From assembly GCF_037038585.1 (NCBI RefSeq), contig NC_092523.1:46083501-46147500 (forward strand): a stretch of 64,000 nucleotides of DNA. Direction: 5' to 3'. This stretch comes from Patagioenas fasciata (lineage: Eukaryota > Chordata > Aves > Columbiformes > Columbidae). The notes beneath the pieces are model-generated. The model did not search any database, had not been told where the DNA came from, and worked only from the letters and a program-made list of their open reading frames with translations. A program made the translations under genes and the position numbers. Positions within the stretch are counted from its first letter, which is position 1. Each line of letters opens with the position of its first letter. This document shows, in pieces, positions 11,438 through 25,393 of this stretch.

Positions 11438-11466
11438 CCCCCCCCCCAAAAAAAAAATATATATAT
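11438..11466. repeat. C10-A10-(TA)n compound low-complexity run
   Basis: Ten C's are followed directly by ten A's and then a TA alternation. It is compound simple sequence with no gene association. Confidence 0.8.
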
Positions 11467-14400
11467 TTTCCCTTCTTTCTGAAACTTCCTAAAGTCATTT
11501 TTAATATGTCCCACATTTCAGCAGAAACTTTTTTTTTTATGGTAGGCATGAACATTTGTCATTTTCCTTTCACCTCGCAATTGGATTTGTCACAAAGAAT
11601 TAGTTCTTTGTAGCGCACATTGTCCTATAATGAGCCTGACACTCCTTTTGTTCTCTAGACCTTTCCACAGAATAAGTCTCTGAGCAGATTCTTTGTATAA
11701 ATCAGTACAAAGTAGCACTTATGCTCTTAGTTTTGAATATTAAGTATGATAATAAGACAACAAAAGAAGGAAATCTGAAGTTGACTTAATATAATGACTA
11801 GAACCAGAATAAGGAAAAGATAAAAGAAGCCAAGTTCTGAAAAGCCAGAAGAGCTACCTAGCAAAAGAGAGGAATATCATTAAGAATAAAAAAGTGTGAA
11901 TAGTAATAAGAGTGTAGCATCACTTGAGTGATTTTATTCTTTTGTCTCTGTATTTCAAATTCCATACACATTAGCTCTTCCATGAAAATTTCCACTGCTA
12001 AATTACACCAAGTGCCACTGCACTTGCTGCAAGATAGTCAATAGTAGAAATATGTCCCTGCACTATCCAGGCTTGCACTGTCCAAACTGCTGCTCACAAA
12101 GTTAAGAGGGAGAAATTAAAAAGCTTCAAATGTATGTTTTTATATTATCACTCCTATAATAACTAGTCTGATATCATAAAGGTCCTAAAAGTTAGAGCTC
12201 TGTGTCAGGGAAGTTTTGCACAGCACATGCATTCTTAAAACAAGAGTTAAAAAAATCCTTCAGCCAGCAGACAAAAGGCATTCTTCCTCAAATAATAAAG
12301 GTCACGTGCATCTGTTGTTAGCCTCATCACTTCCCCTAGTACTTATGTAGTATCATTATGTTTAATGTGATTTTCTCAAGGTAGCTCCTTAGGTGAAAAA
12401 TATTAAGAAAGTGCGGTGAAAAGTATACTTTATTATGTTTGTAATATTTTGAAATTGTATGCTCTACACCAGCAACCAGGAAAATACAAAGCACATACAT
12501 GATATTACAGACACATGCACTGATGTTCACTTTCCTCCTGCACATCCAGATGCTGCCACCAAGATCACCCTGTGACATTTCATGCAACAGAACCACAGCA
12601 ACTTTACCTTAAATCTGAATTTAAACAGTCTTCACTTTAAAATCCATTTTAAAAGTGAAAACATGGGGGACAGAAGAACCTTCAATGGGGTACTTATAAG
12701 GTTTTTTTTCTGCCTACAATTGATTTAGGTGTCTGGGTAGGTACATGAGGCTGGGAGTTGGCTGATCTTCCCCCTATGGAAATGAGCCCACTGCAGAGCT
12801 GGCACAGGCCACAGCACCACAAACTAAGTTATTTACGAAGCTGTGGAGTTATCAGTTAGCAAGGCACGATATAAATATCATTGTAGCTTAATTAGTATCA
12901 TTTGTAGGTGGTATGTGAAAGCATCTCTTTATAAATGCTTTCCTAACCTCAGAAGTGTATTTAGTTATCTTTCCAATTAGGAAAAACAGAATCACACACT
13001 GTGAAACAAACAATCAAAAGAGAAGGCTGAAAAAAAAAAGAAGTTCTGATGAAGTTAAAGATAGTTTTAAGATCCTGGTCTGTCCTATTCTCTTTTGCTT
13101 TGATTTCTTAGTCAAAAGAATTATTATAATAATAAACCTTTCCAGCACATATCCAGATAAGAAAAATGTTTCAGGACTAGGGAGAAAAGATTCAGCAGGG
13201 TTGTTTACCTGCCATCCTTTTTCAGAAAAATGTTTAATTTGGTAAGCTTTAGAATGAAAAATTGCTTCAGACATTTGGGAGGTGATGGTTCATCTCTTTG
13301 AAGAGCTGCCCATTGCCTAAAAAAGAAAATAATTCTGCACTTTCTCAAAAAGTTATAATTCTGATAAAGACTGGGCTGCTGAAAGAATATGAGAAGAGAT
13401 ATGGGCAGGTAGCATCCAATGAACCAGGTGCTAACCTTTCCAAATGGGAAGTCACCAGTCTTATACGTCTACTGTTTTACACTCTTCCTGAAACCTCGTC
13501 AGCCACAAGCAATTCCTTGATGACTAAAAATTTTCATAACACAGAGCAATACTAATTTGCAATGTACAAGGCAGTGTAACTTCCTGAAAGTCAACATATA
13601 CAACCTAAAGCCTGTTTTAAATTAAACTCAGTATTAACCATCCTATTACAAAATTACAGGAATCAGGGATCAGAGGAAATCTCAGAACTGCCATATTGGA
13701 ATTATTTTTTACAGTTGGTCTATGCTGACTTTGAGCACAAAATATGCCTGTGTTGTTATACAGAATGGCCACACCTTATATCTGAACTGTTTGGAGCTGG
13801 TGCTGTTGGAAAAGAGATTTTTGTGTTGATAGGTTTTGATTGTATACTAAAATAAATAAAACCAAAAATGTTCTAGAATAGGCTGAGAATTTTCATCCAT
13901 TTCATTTTTCCCCAGGTATTCTGTGCTTAATTTGTACCCTTTGCTTGCATTTTTAAGTTCTTGGTAACTACTGTTTGAGTTTTTCTAGTTAACATAAGGT
14001 TGAACTAGGTAACCTTACAAGCCAGCCTACTTGTGTGTGGTGAAAACATGTCTAGAATCAGATTATCATTTAAATCATATATTTCCAATCCTTTCCTACA
14101 CTCAGGAAAAATCCTGACAAAATCTGCTTTTCCTGTTCATATAGTGCACCCTTTCACTAGCCAATTTTTTGTTCCTTTACTTGCCTGCACAGATAGTCAA
14201 TCCAGTTTCTGACCAAGTCCACAGTAAATCAACTATTTATAGCTGCTTATAAATGTTCATGGGTTAAAAAAAAAGTATCTGCTTGCTGCTTTTAGAAATG
14301 AGCTGGAAAAAAATTGAAAATTTACTGTAATAATTTTTTTCCTAGTAGCCACAGTTTTAGAATTGTCAAAACTGAAATGTTATTGCATCGCTTCCTTTCT

Positions 14401-16057
14401 CTTAGTCCTAATGTAATCACGGAGCTCACAATAACAGAGATCTCTCAAGATGAGACAATTCATATGCATAAGACATTCTAAGCGGAGGTCAAGTTTCCTC
14501 CATCTGCTTTAATTCTATTTCAGTTGCACGTATCACCTCAGTGTATAAACTGCTGCCATCCCACAGGTGGTTTTGTCACTTGTGATGCGAAACAGTCTCT
14601 TTTTAATATCTCTCTTACAGTGCCAGAATAACAGGTGATGGTGTCCTGTTGTAGCAATCCATTTGTGGGAAACTTCTGAAATAGATGACGAGACCAGGCT
14701 GTGGTGTGCAGTTTTGTATCTACCACTCTGAGAGGGTGTGGGTCTGTACAGCAACAGCTGAAATGACTAATTGCCTTCAGCAGGAACCTCAAAGCATCCA
14801 AATGGACCTTCCTGCCTTGGGTCCAAGCATGACACTGACTTATTCATGGAGAAAGTAATAGCAGGTGATACTCACATATAAGCATATTTGAAATAAAACA
14901 TTCACAGATAGGTGAATGTGAAATAAAGGTGCAAAAGATGTTTGATGACTGGAAAAAATAATGGAAAAATATATGCAACTACCTACATTCTAGTTTTAGA
15001 TCTTTATGTCTATGGGAGAAAAAACCCCACAACTATGTTATTCATTATCCTATGGCTTCTGGGCTTAATTATTCTAGGAGTCGTGGAAGGAGCGAGCACT
15101 TGAGACATTCTAGTGAAAAAGTCAATATCCCTTGGTAGGGAGCTAAACTGGATGGAACAATGTGTTGTCTACCAAGCAAAATATGAAAGATCTATTTTTT
15201 AAAAAAATAACAGTATTGTGGAGAAGGCTGTTTGTTAAAATATAGGTATATATATATGTACAATCAGCTGTGTTTCTGTTAAACTGTTGGTTCCCATTAA
15301 ACTGTTAGTTGTATTAACATGCAAGTTACTTTATTATCCATGGCATTTTGTCACCATTAAAAGTCATAACTCAGTGTAGGATCCCACATTCAGAATAAAG
15401 GCATGGCAGAAGCTTGTTCATCCCTATGCACTGTCTGTGGCTACACAGAGTAGGATTTGTGCGTGGAAGGATTGCTCTCAATAACAGCTTATGTGGCACA
15501 CAGAAATGCAGCAAGATACAACAGTGTCTTGTGTTTTATATTGTACCTCTTGCTATACCTGTGGAATATCAGTCAGAGAAGGACACTGAGTAACAGATTT
15601 GTATTATAGAATTTCCTGCTACTTGCTTGATTACTTGTTATGTTAAAGTCAGAAAAAACTAAATAATGAATTTTTAGGTACAACAGCAAAACCACTAAAA
15701 ATCCTAGCCCAAATAACACTTTTTTTTTTTTTTCCTGGTCTTCTTATTCCTAATTTTGGAAAATATCAGGAGGGCCCCTGAAGGAGGGAAAGGAAAAGAG
15801 GCTATTTACACATTTGAGAAATATTTTTATATAATCAAGCTCTATTGTAGGGGAGACTTCACAAAGAGATGGCAAATGAGGAAACCAATCAGTTCTCAAA
15901 AGTAAAAAACCTGTTCATCCCTGTCTGTGCAGATTTACACCATAGCTACAGTTTTCTTTATGTTATACTGTGCTATTTTAAATATTAAATAAGATTGCCA
16001 TCACTGCTTTTGCAGTGATAGCTACTGACTGTGCCAGAAACTGATATTCAGCATATA

Positions 16058-16114
16058 TGTTTGGACTTGATGATCTTAAGCATCTTGTTCCAACCTGAAT
16101 GATTCTATGATTAA
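16058..16114 (+). mobile_element. CR1 LINE 3' tail remnant
   Basis: The plus strand reads TTTGGACTTGATGATCTTAAG, then a CTTGTTCCAACCTGAATGATTCTATGATT-type tail. This is the characteristic last 50 or so bases of an avian CR1. Only the 3' extremity survives, consistent with extreme 5' truncation during target-primed reverse transcription. Confidence 0.85.
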
Positions 16115-19100
16115 CTGCCATATTTGTATCTATTTTTTTTCTGTGTAAAATCTACATTTTAAATCAACTAGTCTGTTTTATCCATGCCCTGAAGCAAACT
16201 TACCGAAAACTTAAAATGATGCTATTTTGTTTTCTTAATGTCTTGATCAGATCAAGGTAGGGGCAGAACTTGAACTAGTTCACTCTAGCCAGCGGAAGAT
16301 GGTTTAAAATAAATGCAAATAAAACTATCAAAATATATAGTTGAAATGTATGAAATGTGACATATGTTATTATACGAATAGTATACTTTAAACAGGTTTC
16401 CAAGCAGAAAGGGGCAACATGAAATGAGATTTTCAAGAGATTTTGGCATCTTTTACTAGGAATGTATCAATTTATACAGATAAATGGAAAACTACACAAA
16501 AACTTGTTTCAGGCCAGAAGGCAGATGAGGTCAGCATCATCAAACTTTGCAGGCTTACTCTGTTCAAATGTTGCTTTCATGCCTCTTGTCCAAAAACCTC
16601 CCACCTGAGTCTTGGAATGATGGATCAGTCTATTAACTTTGGGGTTGGTTTCGTGAATATATTTTCCCATGCTCCTTTGGAATGGATTATATGCTTGAGA
16701 TTGGATTATGTTTCCTAGGTAAAAGAAAAAAAATCAGCAGAAAAGTGCATTTAAAAACATAATTATCCTCTTCTATGGGAAATATATTACTTTGTGAGAT
16801 GGACAATTTAATATACTAATTGAACTGAAGGATTGATGGGGCCTATTTGAAATCTTATTATGCAATTTCAAAAGGACTCTATTGAAAGAGAGATAAAGGC
16901 TTTTAGTCATGAGCAAAAAAAAATCTTTTTCTTCAACATGTAGGGTGTCAGTGCTCTTTTGTACCTGTCATATTCACACCTGTGTTTAGGAGACCATTGC
17001 ACAAAATATTCAGTTTAGCAGAGTAAGGCAAGCTCTTTTATAAATATTGACAAAGAGACACATGGAGATGAATACAGTACATACCTGGGAGGAACCCTCT
17101 GTAACTTTTTAAAATGATATCTCTTCAGTGTCAAGCTTATGACTTTTGGCCCCAAATATTTATTCCCCAACATTATTAGTTCTATTCACAAATTTGGAGC
17201 TTAATGTAGTATTTGAAGAGTTTGTCATTGAAGGAGATCAACACAAGTCTTTTTCATCTAATAAGACTACTGTGAAGTCCAAATTTTGGCTCTTCATTGA
17301 AGCTCCTAGAGCATTAAAAAGCTAGTTGTTATCACCATCAAATATATTATCTATTAGTATCCCATGCATTAATAGAACGGCTTTGAATTTTAAGTAATCA
17401 TTATCTTAGTTTAAGAAGATAAATATTTTAAATAGCATGCTAAATATTCTTAAATTATTCCTATTCATTTTCAAATAAGAAATGAGATTCAGATGTAACC
17501 TTTGACTTCTGAATTGCAGGCTAAACGAAAAACAATCAAATAACAGAGTACTGGAAGTTTAACAATAAATGTTGTTTAGAGGGCATGTGCCTGCTAATCT
17601 CTGAAACATAAGAAACTTTGTGTGTTCTCCCTATAAAAGAATACTAAGTTTTATGGAAATTACTGGTTACCTAACGTGTGAGCCATGGCTTATTTTTCTG
17701 TAAGTAACAGAAATTTTTGACCCATAGAATCTTTATTATCAATAATATACCAGAAAAATAAAATAATATCAAGTGTCAGAGCTTTGGTTGAATTTAAAAG
17801 GACACAGATTTACTAGAAGGAGAAAAAGTAGAAATTAAACAGAACTGACAGAAAATGGGAAGTGTGAAAGGGAGGGAGGAGAATAAATAATTCTGAATTA
17901 TTTTTAGTTCTGCTCTTTGATCTCCTCTATTGACTCTGTAAAATATCACCAGCAGAAAAATCATGTATAAAATTTCACAAAAAGAAGAAAGCAAACATAG
18001 GTTAAATATAGATATAACATGTAGAGGGCATTTATCATATTTTTTACTTCCTGGTATAATTAAACACATAGACATCTTTTGAAATGGTTTTGAAAAATGG
18101 CTGCTTAAAACAGCTTTGGGGCCACTGAGCTTCTTGTTCACCAGAAAAGTTCCATCTCTAACCTCCTGAAGGAACAGCACACAGGCAAACTACTTTTTAA
18201 ACTTGATTAGGGAAACGCACTCAATAGTGTCATACAAGTTTAGGAACCACAGTTGTGTATCTGGGGCAAATCCTCCCTTTTTACAATGCAGCAGGTTGCT
18301 TTGATCACCTGGCTGTGACCACCTCATTCCTGACTGGTCTCTCCCCCTCCTGCCCTCCATTGCCTTGGACTTCTCAAGGCTTCTACTCACCAGAGGAGAA
18401 GTCACCAGATGTCCTTCTTTTTTGGCCTTTCATACAGATGAGTTGTTTAAAGCAGACCTTGTTTGGTAAATCGCACATGCTGCTCCTCCAACCCACATCT
18501 GTACAGACACTATTCTTCTCCTCTGCAGCTGCTTCAGGTTCTTGTGACAACAGCAGCAGTTTTTTCCACAGTAGGTCAGATTTGGGAAAGTATTCTGTGT
18601 ATTTCCAGACATCTTGTAATGCAGCTCAGCTGCTAGAAAATAGGAGTGAGCAACAGCAGTAAGTCAGTTGAATTTCTGCAAACCACCAGCAAACACTCCG
18701 TGGAGTAGCTAAAATATATCAGCAATTCAATTTTAGGATAAAATTGTGTATAGAAAATCTATGGTGAAATACAACCTTTATGCCATCTCCATAAATCCAA
18801 GATATGGTATTTTACATATTTTCTGAAGCCAAGAGCCTTCAAGAAGAATGCCCAACTTGCTAGCACTTTACTCCTATGAGAAATTGTGCAGTCTCTATCC
18901 ACATTTTAGATGCAGGTTCAGACAGATGAAAAATGATGGTTTTCCTACCCATTTATTTGTGTGACTACACTAGACCAGGTATAAATTTTTCCCTCACAAA
19001 AAGTCTGGTCTTCTGTGTTTCAGTTTTCAAGAGGCCTCTAGATCTTCCATGTAAACATCTTCCCATATAAACAAGGACTAAGTAATTATATCAAGGCTTG

Positions 19101-22100
19101 CATTAAAACTAAAAATTTTAAAAAGGCACTGAAGTATAGATGTAGAAAACTGCATCCTGTGATGCAGCTCCTGGAGAAACCCCACCCTGGATCTAATTCT
19201 TGTCATCGTGACCTCTTTTGTAAAAGGAGGGAATGTCCTCTCAGCACCAGGTGCTAATAGAACTCCATCAGCATGAGTGACTGTTGGCCCCACTGAGATC
19301 GCTTGTTTTGGTTCTGTACAAAGATGCAGTTAGCTGGAGCCTGTTCAGTTGCCATGTTTGAATAGGTTCAAGGTCGTCACCCCAGCCCTGCTGAAACTGA
19401 TGTTAGCGAGACCGGGATTAAATCACAGTATGCTAGCTAGACTTGGACAACACAGGTAAAAGGTGAAGAAAAAGGAAAGAGGAAACTCAGGAAGCTGAGG
19501 TAACTTCAGATATTGGGGATTCAGGAATACACATTTTCCCTTTATTTTATAGCTCAGACAAATCTGATTAATTTAATGATTATTTAGCATAATCTCACCA
19601 ATTTTAATAAGCTGATTTGGCATTTGTACAGGTGCCACATGTATTTCCAAGACCTATCAATTCTAATTACCCTTGCACAGTGGACCTGGCATAAACTGTT
19701 TCCAGCTTCAAAGTGGACTTGGCAGCTGTGACACACACACCGGATTTCGCTCCTTTCTGGGAGGCAAGGGGAGCTGTGAACTCCTGATCACTGCTCAGAG
19801 AGATATCCCAGCCCTGCCAACAGGGAAAGCCAAAAGCTTGCTTCAGCCAAAAGCTTGTCATTGTCAGCTTGCTGTCTTCACAGAGCTTATCTTCATGTAT
19901 TGTGCTAGCTAAAATAAGTAACAATACCTTACATAAGCTTCCACTTCACTTAAACTGTGAAACCTGAAGATAAAGGAGTTGATCATCGGTTTTCAAGATC
20001 CCTGTCTAGAAGGTGATAAATTCCCCTTGTTTCCAAAATAGGCTTTTAAGGCTGCCCAAAAGTGACAGATGAACCCAGCATACAGCAGACAGAAGGAGAT
20101 TGTCCCTCTGAACTGTTGGGTCCTAAGGACTGTGCTGGCTTGACAGGCTGGGTTAACCCTCTGCTTCCTTGTTACACGTGTGCTTCTCTCCCTTTCCTCA
20201 GTAGAAGAAATAAATTAAGGGGAGGAAAGAATGTTTTGTGTGGGAACAAAATGTAAAATGAGAAAGGATTATCACATAAAAATTCCAAAGACTAAGTTGC
20301 CACCAGTGTTATATTCTTCTCTTTTAAGCATTGGAAAGTATCAGTTAGATAACATTTACAAAAGGTACCTCAATTATTTCTAACAAAGTGGAAAAGGACA
20401 AAAGATACAAAATACTGGATTAGTGTCTGTATCTGTTAGGTGTTCCATAAGGCTTCAAGGAGGTTGAGTTGAAAATGGAGGCTTTTATTTCCTTCCCTCA
20501 GAAAAATGGAAACATCTTTTGCCATCTGGTAAACCTGGATGAAAAAAATTAACTTCCTTGAGTACTAGGGTCTATTCGAGGAGTTTAGTTTTTATTATGT
20601 AAGAGAAGTAAAAAAATATATATGTAATGGAAATATTTTAGTTCACACTGTTCCCTTTCCCCCCTCCATGAATAACATGCATGTTGCAAGGCAAAAAGGA
20701 GTGAAATGTAATAATTTAGATTTCCTTATATGCTTCAGCGATATACTGAAATAAAGCTTACAGTTTATTCCTCTTACATCCTCCTCAAACAAATCTTTAT
20801 TAATTCACTGTTTAAAATAGAACACATTGTGTATTCTCCTAATGGGTCATATCCTGCTATCAATATTTTAACAGATCCCCCATGGACTGTGATGTAGAGT
20901 CTGCTAAAAAATTGATGGCACCATTATGTTCAACTGCAAGTATATTTATAATTAAATTATTTTTCTTCGTATTCATTCAAATTTCTGTTCATGAGAAACA
21001 AAAGTGCCCTGGTTAAACTAATTAATTGTGAACACGTTGTGGTTTGTTCATTTTGGTAATGTTTGCTTCAGTCTAAAAACCTGTCAAGAATGTTCATGCT
21101 TTCCTGCTATGGATTCACGCACAAAACTTCAGCAGCCTAGTACATATTCAGATGATGTTGCAAAAGCCATTTGCCATAATTATAGGAAGCAATTGCAAAA
21201 AAGTATAATATATGTACATGCAAAGCCTTATTGAATAAAGTTGCACAATAGAGAGGAAGGAAGGAAGGATAGAAATTGCAGAACAGTAAACCCGTGATAA
21301 AAAGTGAAATAGAAGAATTTGTGAAAAAATCCTATTTTTGTCCTTCTGACTTTCACCAGGGTTCACAAAGCTATGGAAAACAGTCCATGAAATTTCATCA
21401 AATTACTATGAAATCTCCACTTAAGAGCTGTTTGCTTTAGAAAAAAAAAACCTCCATGCCGTTTAAAATTAAGCACACAGATTTATTGTGGACAATAGAC
21501 TGAAAAATGTATTTAATGGGGAAGATTTTCTAGTGTAAGAGAAAGAGTAGATTTCTGGGTTGTATTACATCAGAATAAGCGTTCTAGCTGCTCTTTTCCT
21601 TTATTATTCCTTAAATTCTTATTTCTGATTATTTCTTACCACTAGCAGACAGAATTAATGTATTGCTAGCTGGATTTGAGGCTGTTCTGTCTTTTGTTCT
21701 CTTTCTCTTGGTAGCTTTTTGAGTTTTTCTTTCCTTCCCTTTCTTTAGTGCTTCACTCTTCTACAGTCTTTTAGAAAAATGGGAAGCATTGGGCCAAGCT
21801 CTCTGAAATGCTGAGTACCTCTCACTTAAATGTTGGAGAGCGTGAAGGGGTCTGGGCATCTTGATTTTAAACCGAAAATCTCTTATTTCCAGCAAAGTTT
21901 CTGACAGGAATGGAAAATAATGGGTGATGAATGACAGTTATTGTAATGAGAATGGAAATCAGCTCCATCATGGCTTCCTCACTTCACCATATTAAAGCTG
22001 AGCTTTTGTATCCCTTCTTGGATGCAGCGGGATGGCACATATCAAATTCCTCTTTCTGCTGCAGTGCACCCAAATAATGATTCAGTAAATATCACTGGAA

Positions 22101-24924
22101 GGATCGGTTACAGTGACAACAGTTTTGATGTTGATCATCCATAGTGTGGCAAATGTCCACAAATCCATTTGGCAAGTGTTTTGCAGAGGTACTCACTCCC
22201 AAAATCAGACCTTACCTGTGCATGGCAATTAACTTATTAATCTATGAGAGAAAAAGAGCCAAGCAAAGTTTTCTCATCTTTACTTCTCAGCAGTAAATAA
22301 AAATAAACATGCAAGTTTAGGAACTGTATCCCTTGCTTTGTACAGTGCTACTGGATTACTATAGTCAAAGTCAGTTGCTTCATGAGTTCTTTTGTCTTAC
22401 AAACCAGAAAAGATGTGCAGGAGTTTAAACAGTTTTCCCATTTATGTGTGGAAGTAAATTTATAAATGTGTGTATGTTTATGTACAGAAAACCATCTAAT
22501 CCATTTATTGCATGTTACAAGTGAACCTTGTTTTAGCAAATTAAAGAATCCAGTACCCCATAGTAGAGGAAAGCTCTTCCTCTTTACAACTTCACAAACA
22601 AGATGTCAGTTGCTCAAAACAGGCGCAACGAAGAAAGGACAATCCTTCTCTGTTCCACACCCAGGCGCATAAGAAGCGCTGCAGTGTGGGTGGTGTACTC
22701 TTGCCGTATATTTTTGGGCCCCCAGTATGAGACATGCATCTCAGAAGGTTACAAAAATATTTGCAGCAAGGTCTTTTTCTGGAGTCTCTATCTTTACAAA
22801 GCTGTTTAAGTCTGCTGGTTGGTGTAAACCTGCAATATGAGAATATCTTGTAAAATCTAAAAAAATCCCTATATGCAAAAATAAATTTATACAACAGTGC
22901 AAGTGGACATGCCCAGTCTGGTTTGCTTATAGTTGCTTTCATCAGATCTGCTTAGAAGTGCTGTATGCTGATATGTCTTACTGATCAGAGACAGGACAGC
23001 AATAATCAGAATATGCAGGACTTTTTCATGCTTGTCAGAGGCTTGAACTTAGCATTGTCCTGTTTGTACTTAGAACTTAAAGATGAACTTGGTGTTTATG
23101 CTGTGACATAATATTAAGTACACATCAAAAAGCTTATCTACAGTTAACCATGTCTTTTATTGTTGAGATGCAGATTTTGTACATGTGCAAATTCTGCACT
23201 AAAATATAAAATAGATAGAGGGTGGTCTTTATTACTGTGGAGGAATGTTATACATTTCATAGAAGCTATTAGTTTTCCTAATTTTAACAAAGGCATTAAG
23301 TTTCTGTAATAAAGCTGATTCTACTAGCTACATGATGATAAACCTTTCTTCAGTATCATTTAAATGAACCATAATTATCGTTAAAGCTGAATCACAGCAC
23401 CTATCTTAGCTGATTACAATGCAAAATCAACAAATAAGTATGGCTCCAAAGGAATAAAATTAAACCTTCATCACCTACCAAACCCCTATGACTACCCCAG
23501 CGAAGCTGTGGGAAAAGGATTGAAAAATAACTTAGTGCAATATGTTTTGAGACAGAAAATATAATATTTTTGTATTACATGGTAGAGCACAGGAGCTTTA
23601 AAGCTCCTAACTGACAGCTCATCGAGCGCTGAATTGCCCTTGGCTGGTGTAAAGACTGAGGAACAGATTCTGCATCTTACTTGGTCCTCTGTCCCAAACA
23701 AGTAAAGGCAGCCATATCCTACACTCTTCTGATGCCATCACATAGAGGGCATGAAGAGTTAGAAGAGTGTACAAAGCCTGCAAGTTTCAGGTATTTACTG
23801 CCTCACTTGTGATAAAGTTCCCGAGACTGATTTTTGTCAGTTTGAAACAAAATTACATGCTCCAGATATGGGTAAAGTAGAAAAAATTCTCATAACCAGA
23901 CTTGTAATAGTTATAAGAGAGCTAACACCAGTGTTACATAGCACATAATGTTAACTTATCAGTAGCAGTATGAACTTATCCTGTTCATGCACTGTTCTAG
24001 GAAATACTGTGGATTTTAACAGGGCTGGACATTTTTTAAATAAGAATCTGATGCAGATTTTATATATCAATCATATCTTAAAAATAGATCCACCTAATCA
24101 AAGGCTTACATTCACCTTGTCATCTCTTACTCTAAGCTTAGTATTCAAGCAGCACAGCAAAAACACCTTTGTTCTGAACTCAGTGGGATGTGAAATGCCA
24201 GTGTAGCAAGAAAACACCATTTCTCCATGTAAAAACAGACCATCAAAGATGTCAGGATTAATTATAAAGTGGGCTGTCAGAAGTACTATCTGCACTGAAA
24301 AAAGCAGATATCAAACAGATTTCAAAATGGAAGCAACATGCATATTTTTTTTATGCATTAAAGACTAGCTATGAGTTCCTTTCTGTGTCATGAGCCAAAA
24401 CGATGCCATCTGGTATGAGAAGGAAGCTCTTCGGGTTCTAGTCACAGTGAATACAGTTGGCTCAGCTGAAGACTATGCTGTACTTTGCAGTACGATGTAG
24501 AATTGCCAGAGTTATGTGTAAATGGAGGAGCCTGAATACTGAAAGTAATAAAACCAAATTAGCAAAGATTATTGGTTGGATTAATATATGCTGCTTTTCA
24601 TCAAAGGATTTGTAGATCAAAATGCCAGTTGGATTAGCTTCAACAGAAATGTTGCTATATCACTTCTAGTATCCGCTCTACTGCCAGCATGACTCTATGT
24701 AAAAAGCTGGATATACTAAAGCAGGTTTTATAGGCACAATTAATATAGATCATTATCTTGAATGCATGTTAGTCATTATGTACGAGTCAATTTAGCCGTA
24801 CATTAGCAATCTCAAGAGGTCTGTTGCATGTCGCAGGCCCAGACTGAGAATGTTGCAGAGAAATGGCCAAGGCAGTATCTCTTAGGGACCATTAACCCCT
24901 GCTCACAAAAGAAAAAAAAAGCAT
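16115..24924. other. Long gene-free stretch
   Basis: No exon is supported in about 8.8 kb. Open frames of 116-135 codons (17794-18180 minus, 18255-18662 plus, 22592-22942 minus) lack domains and are opened by local base composition. A short (GGAA)n run lies at about 21254-21270. The stretch near 19555-19640 has clustered TAAT/ATTA cores and a CAGGTG E-box and might be a conserved non-coding element. Confidence 0.5.
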
Positions 24925-25393
24925 TGAAAGCACACTTAGGAAGTTAATGAATGGGACTAAGCTGAGGGAGCAATTTTTATGCTGGAGTGTACCTACATTG
25001 ACAAACTGGAGTGAGTCCAGTCTGGAGGACAGGAGGCTCATGAGGGTTGCATTGGTATCTTCACGATTTCATGGAAGGCTACAGAGAAGATGGAGCCAGA
25101 AGCTTCACAGTGTGTGCAGCAAAAGGAGGTGAGGTAACAGACACAAAACCAGACACAAACTGCATCAAGGGAAATTTTGATGTCTGAAAGGAAAAACATC
25201 TTCACAGTGAGGGTGGTTGAACATTACAGCCGGTGGTCCAGAGATGTTGCAGAGTTTTCATTTTTTGAAATATTGGAAACACAAGTGAACAGGGGCTTGA
25301 GCAACTGAAATTAGCCTGATTGTGAGCGGAAGGCTGGACCAGGTAACCACCCAGGGTCCCTTCAAACTGAAATTATTCTGTGTTTCTGTAATT
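24925..25393 (+). mobile_element. Degraded CR1 LINE fragment with 3' end
   Basis: The right half (25190-25393) matches the CR1 3' UTR pattern. It has AACATCTTCACAGTGAGGGTGG, a 'GGTCCAGAGATGTTGC' block, a TTGAGCAAC/CTGATTGTG section, and the tail GGCTGGACCAGGTAACC then CAGGGTCCCTTC and TTCTGTGTTTCTGTAA. The left half (24925-25190) contains GGAGTGAGTCCAG and GAGGACAGGAGGCTCATGAGGG, like the preceding CR1 segment, with indels. This tail type (AGGGTCCCTTC) differs from the 9.4 kb and 58 kb copies, so it belongs to another CR1 subfamily. Confidence 0.75.

Larger units (their letters stand above)
9433..16057. other. Long gene-free AT-rich stretch
   Basis: No coding exon is supported over about 6.6 kb. 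Low-complexity blocks are the (GTTT)n at 10688-10780, a C10-A10-TA junction at 11438-11466, and poly-T at about 15720-15733. The 147-codon minus-strand frame at 10460-10903 exists only because it reads through the (GTTT)n array. Confidence 0.6.

Noticed and set aside
17794..18662. 128-codon minus and 135-codon plus open frames
   Set aside because: No recognised domain or paired splice sites; composition resembles random non-coding sequence.
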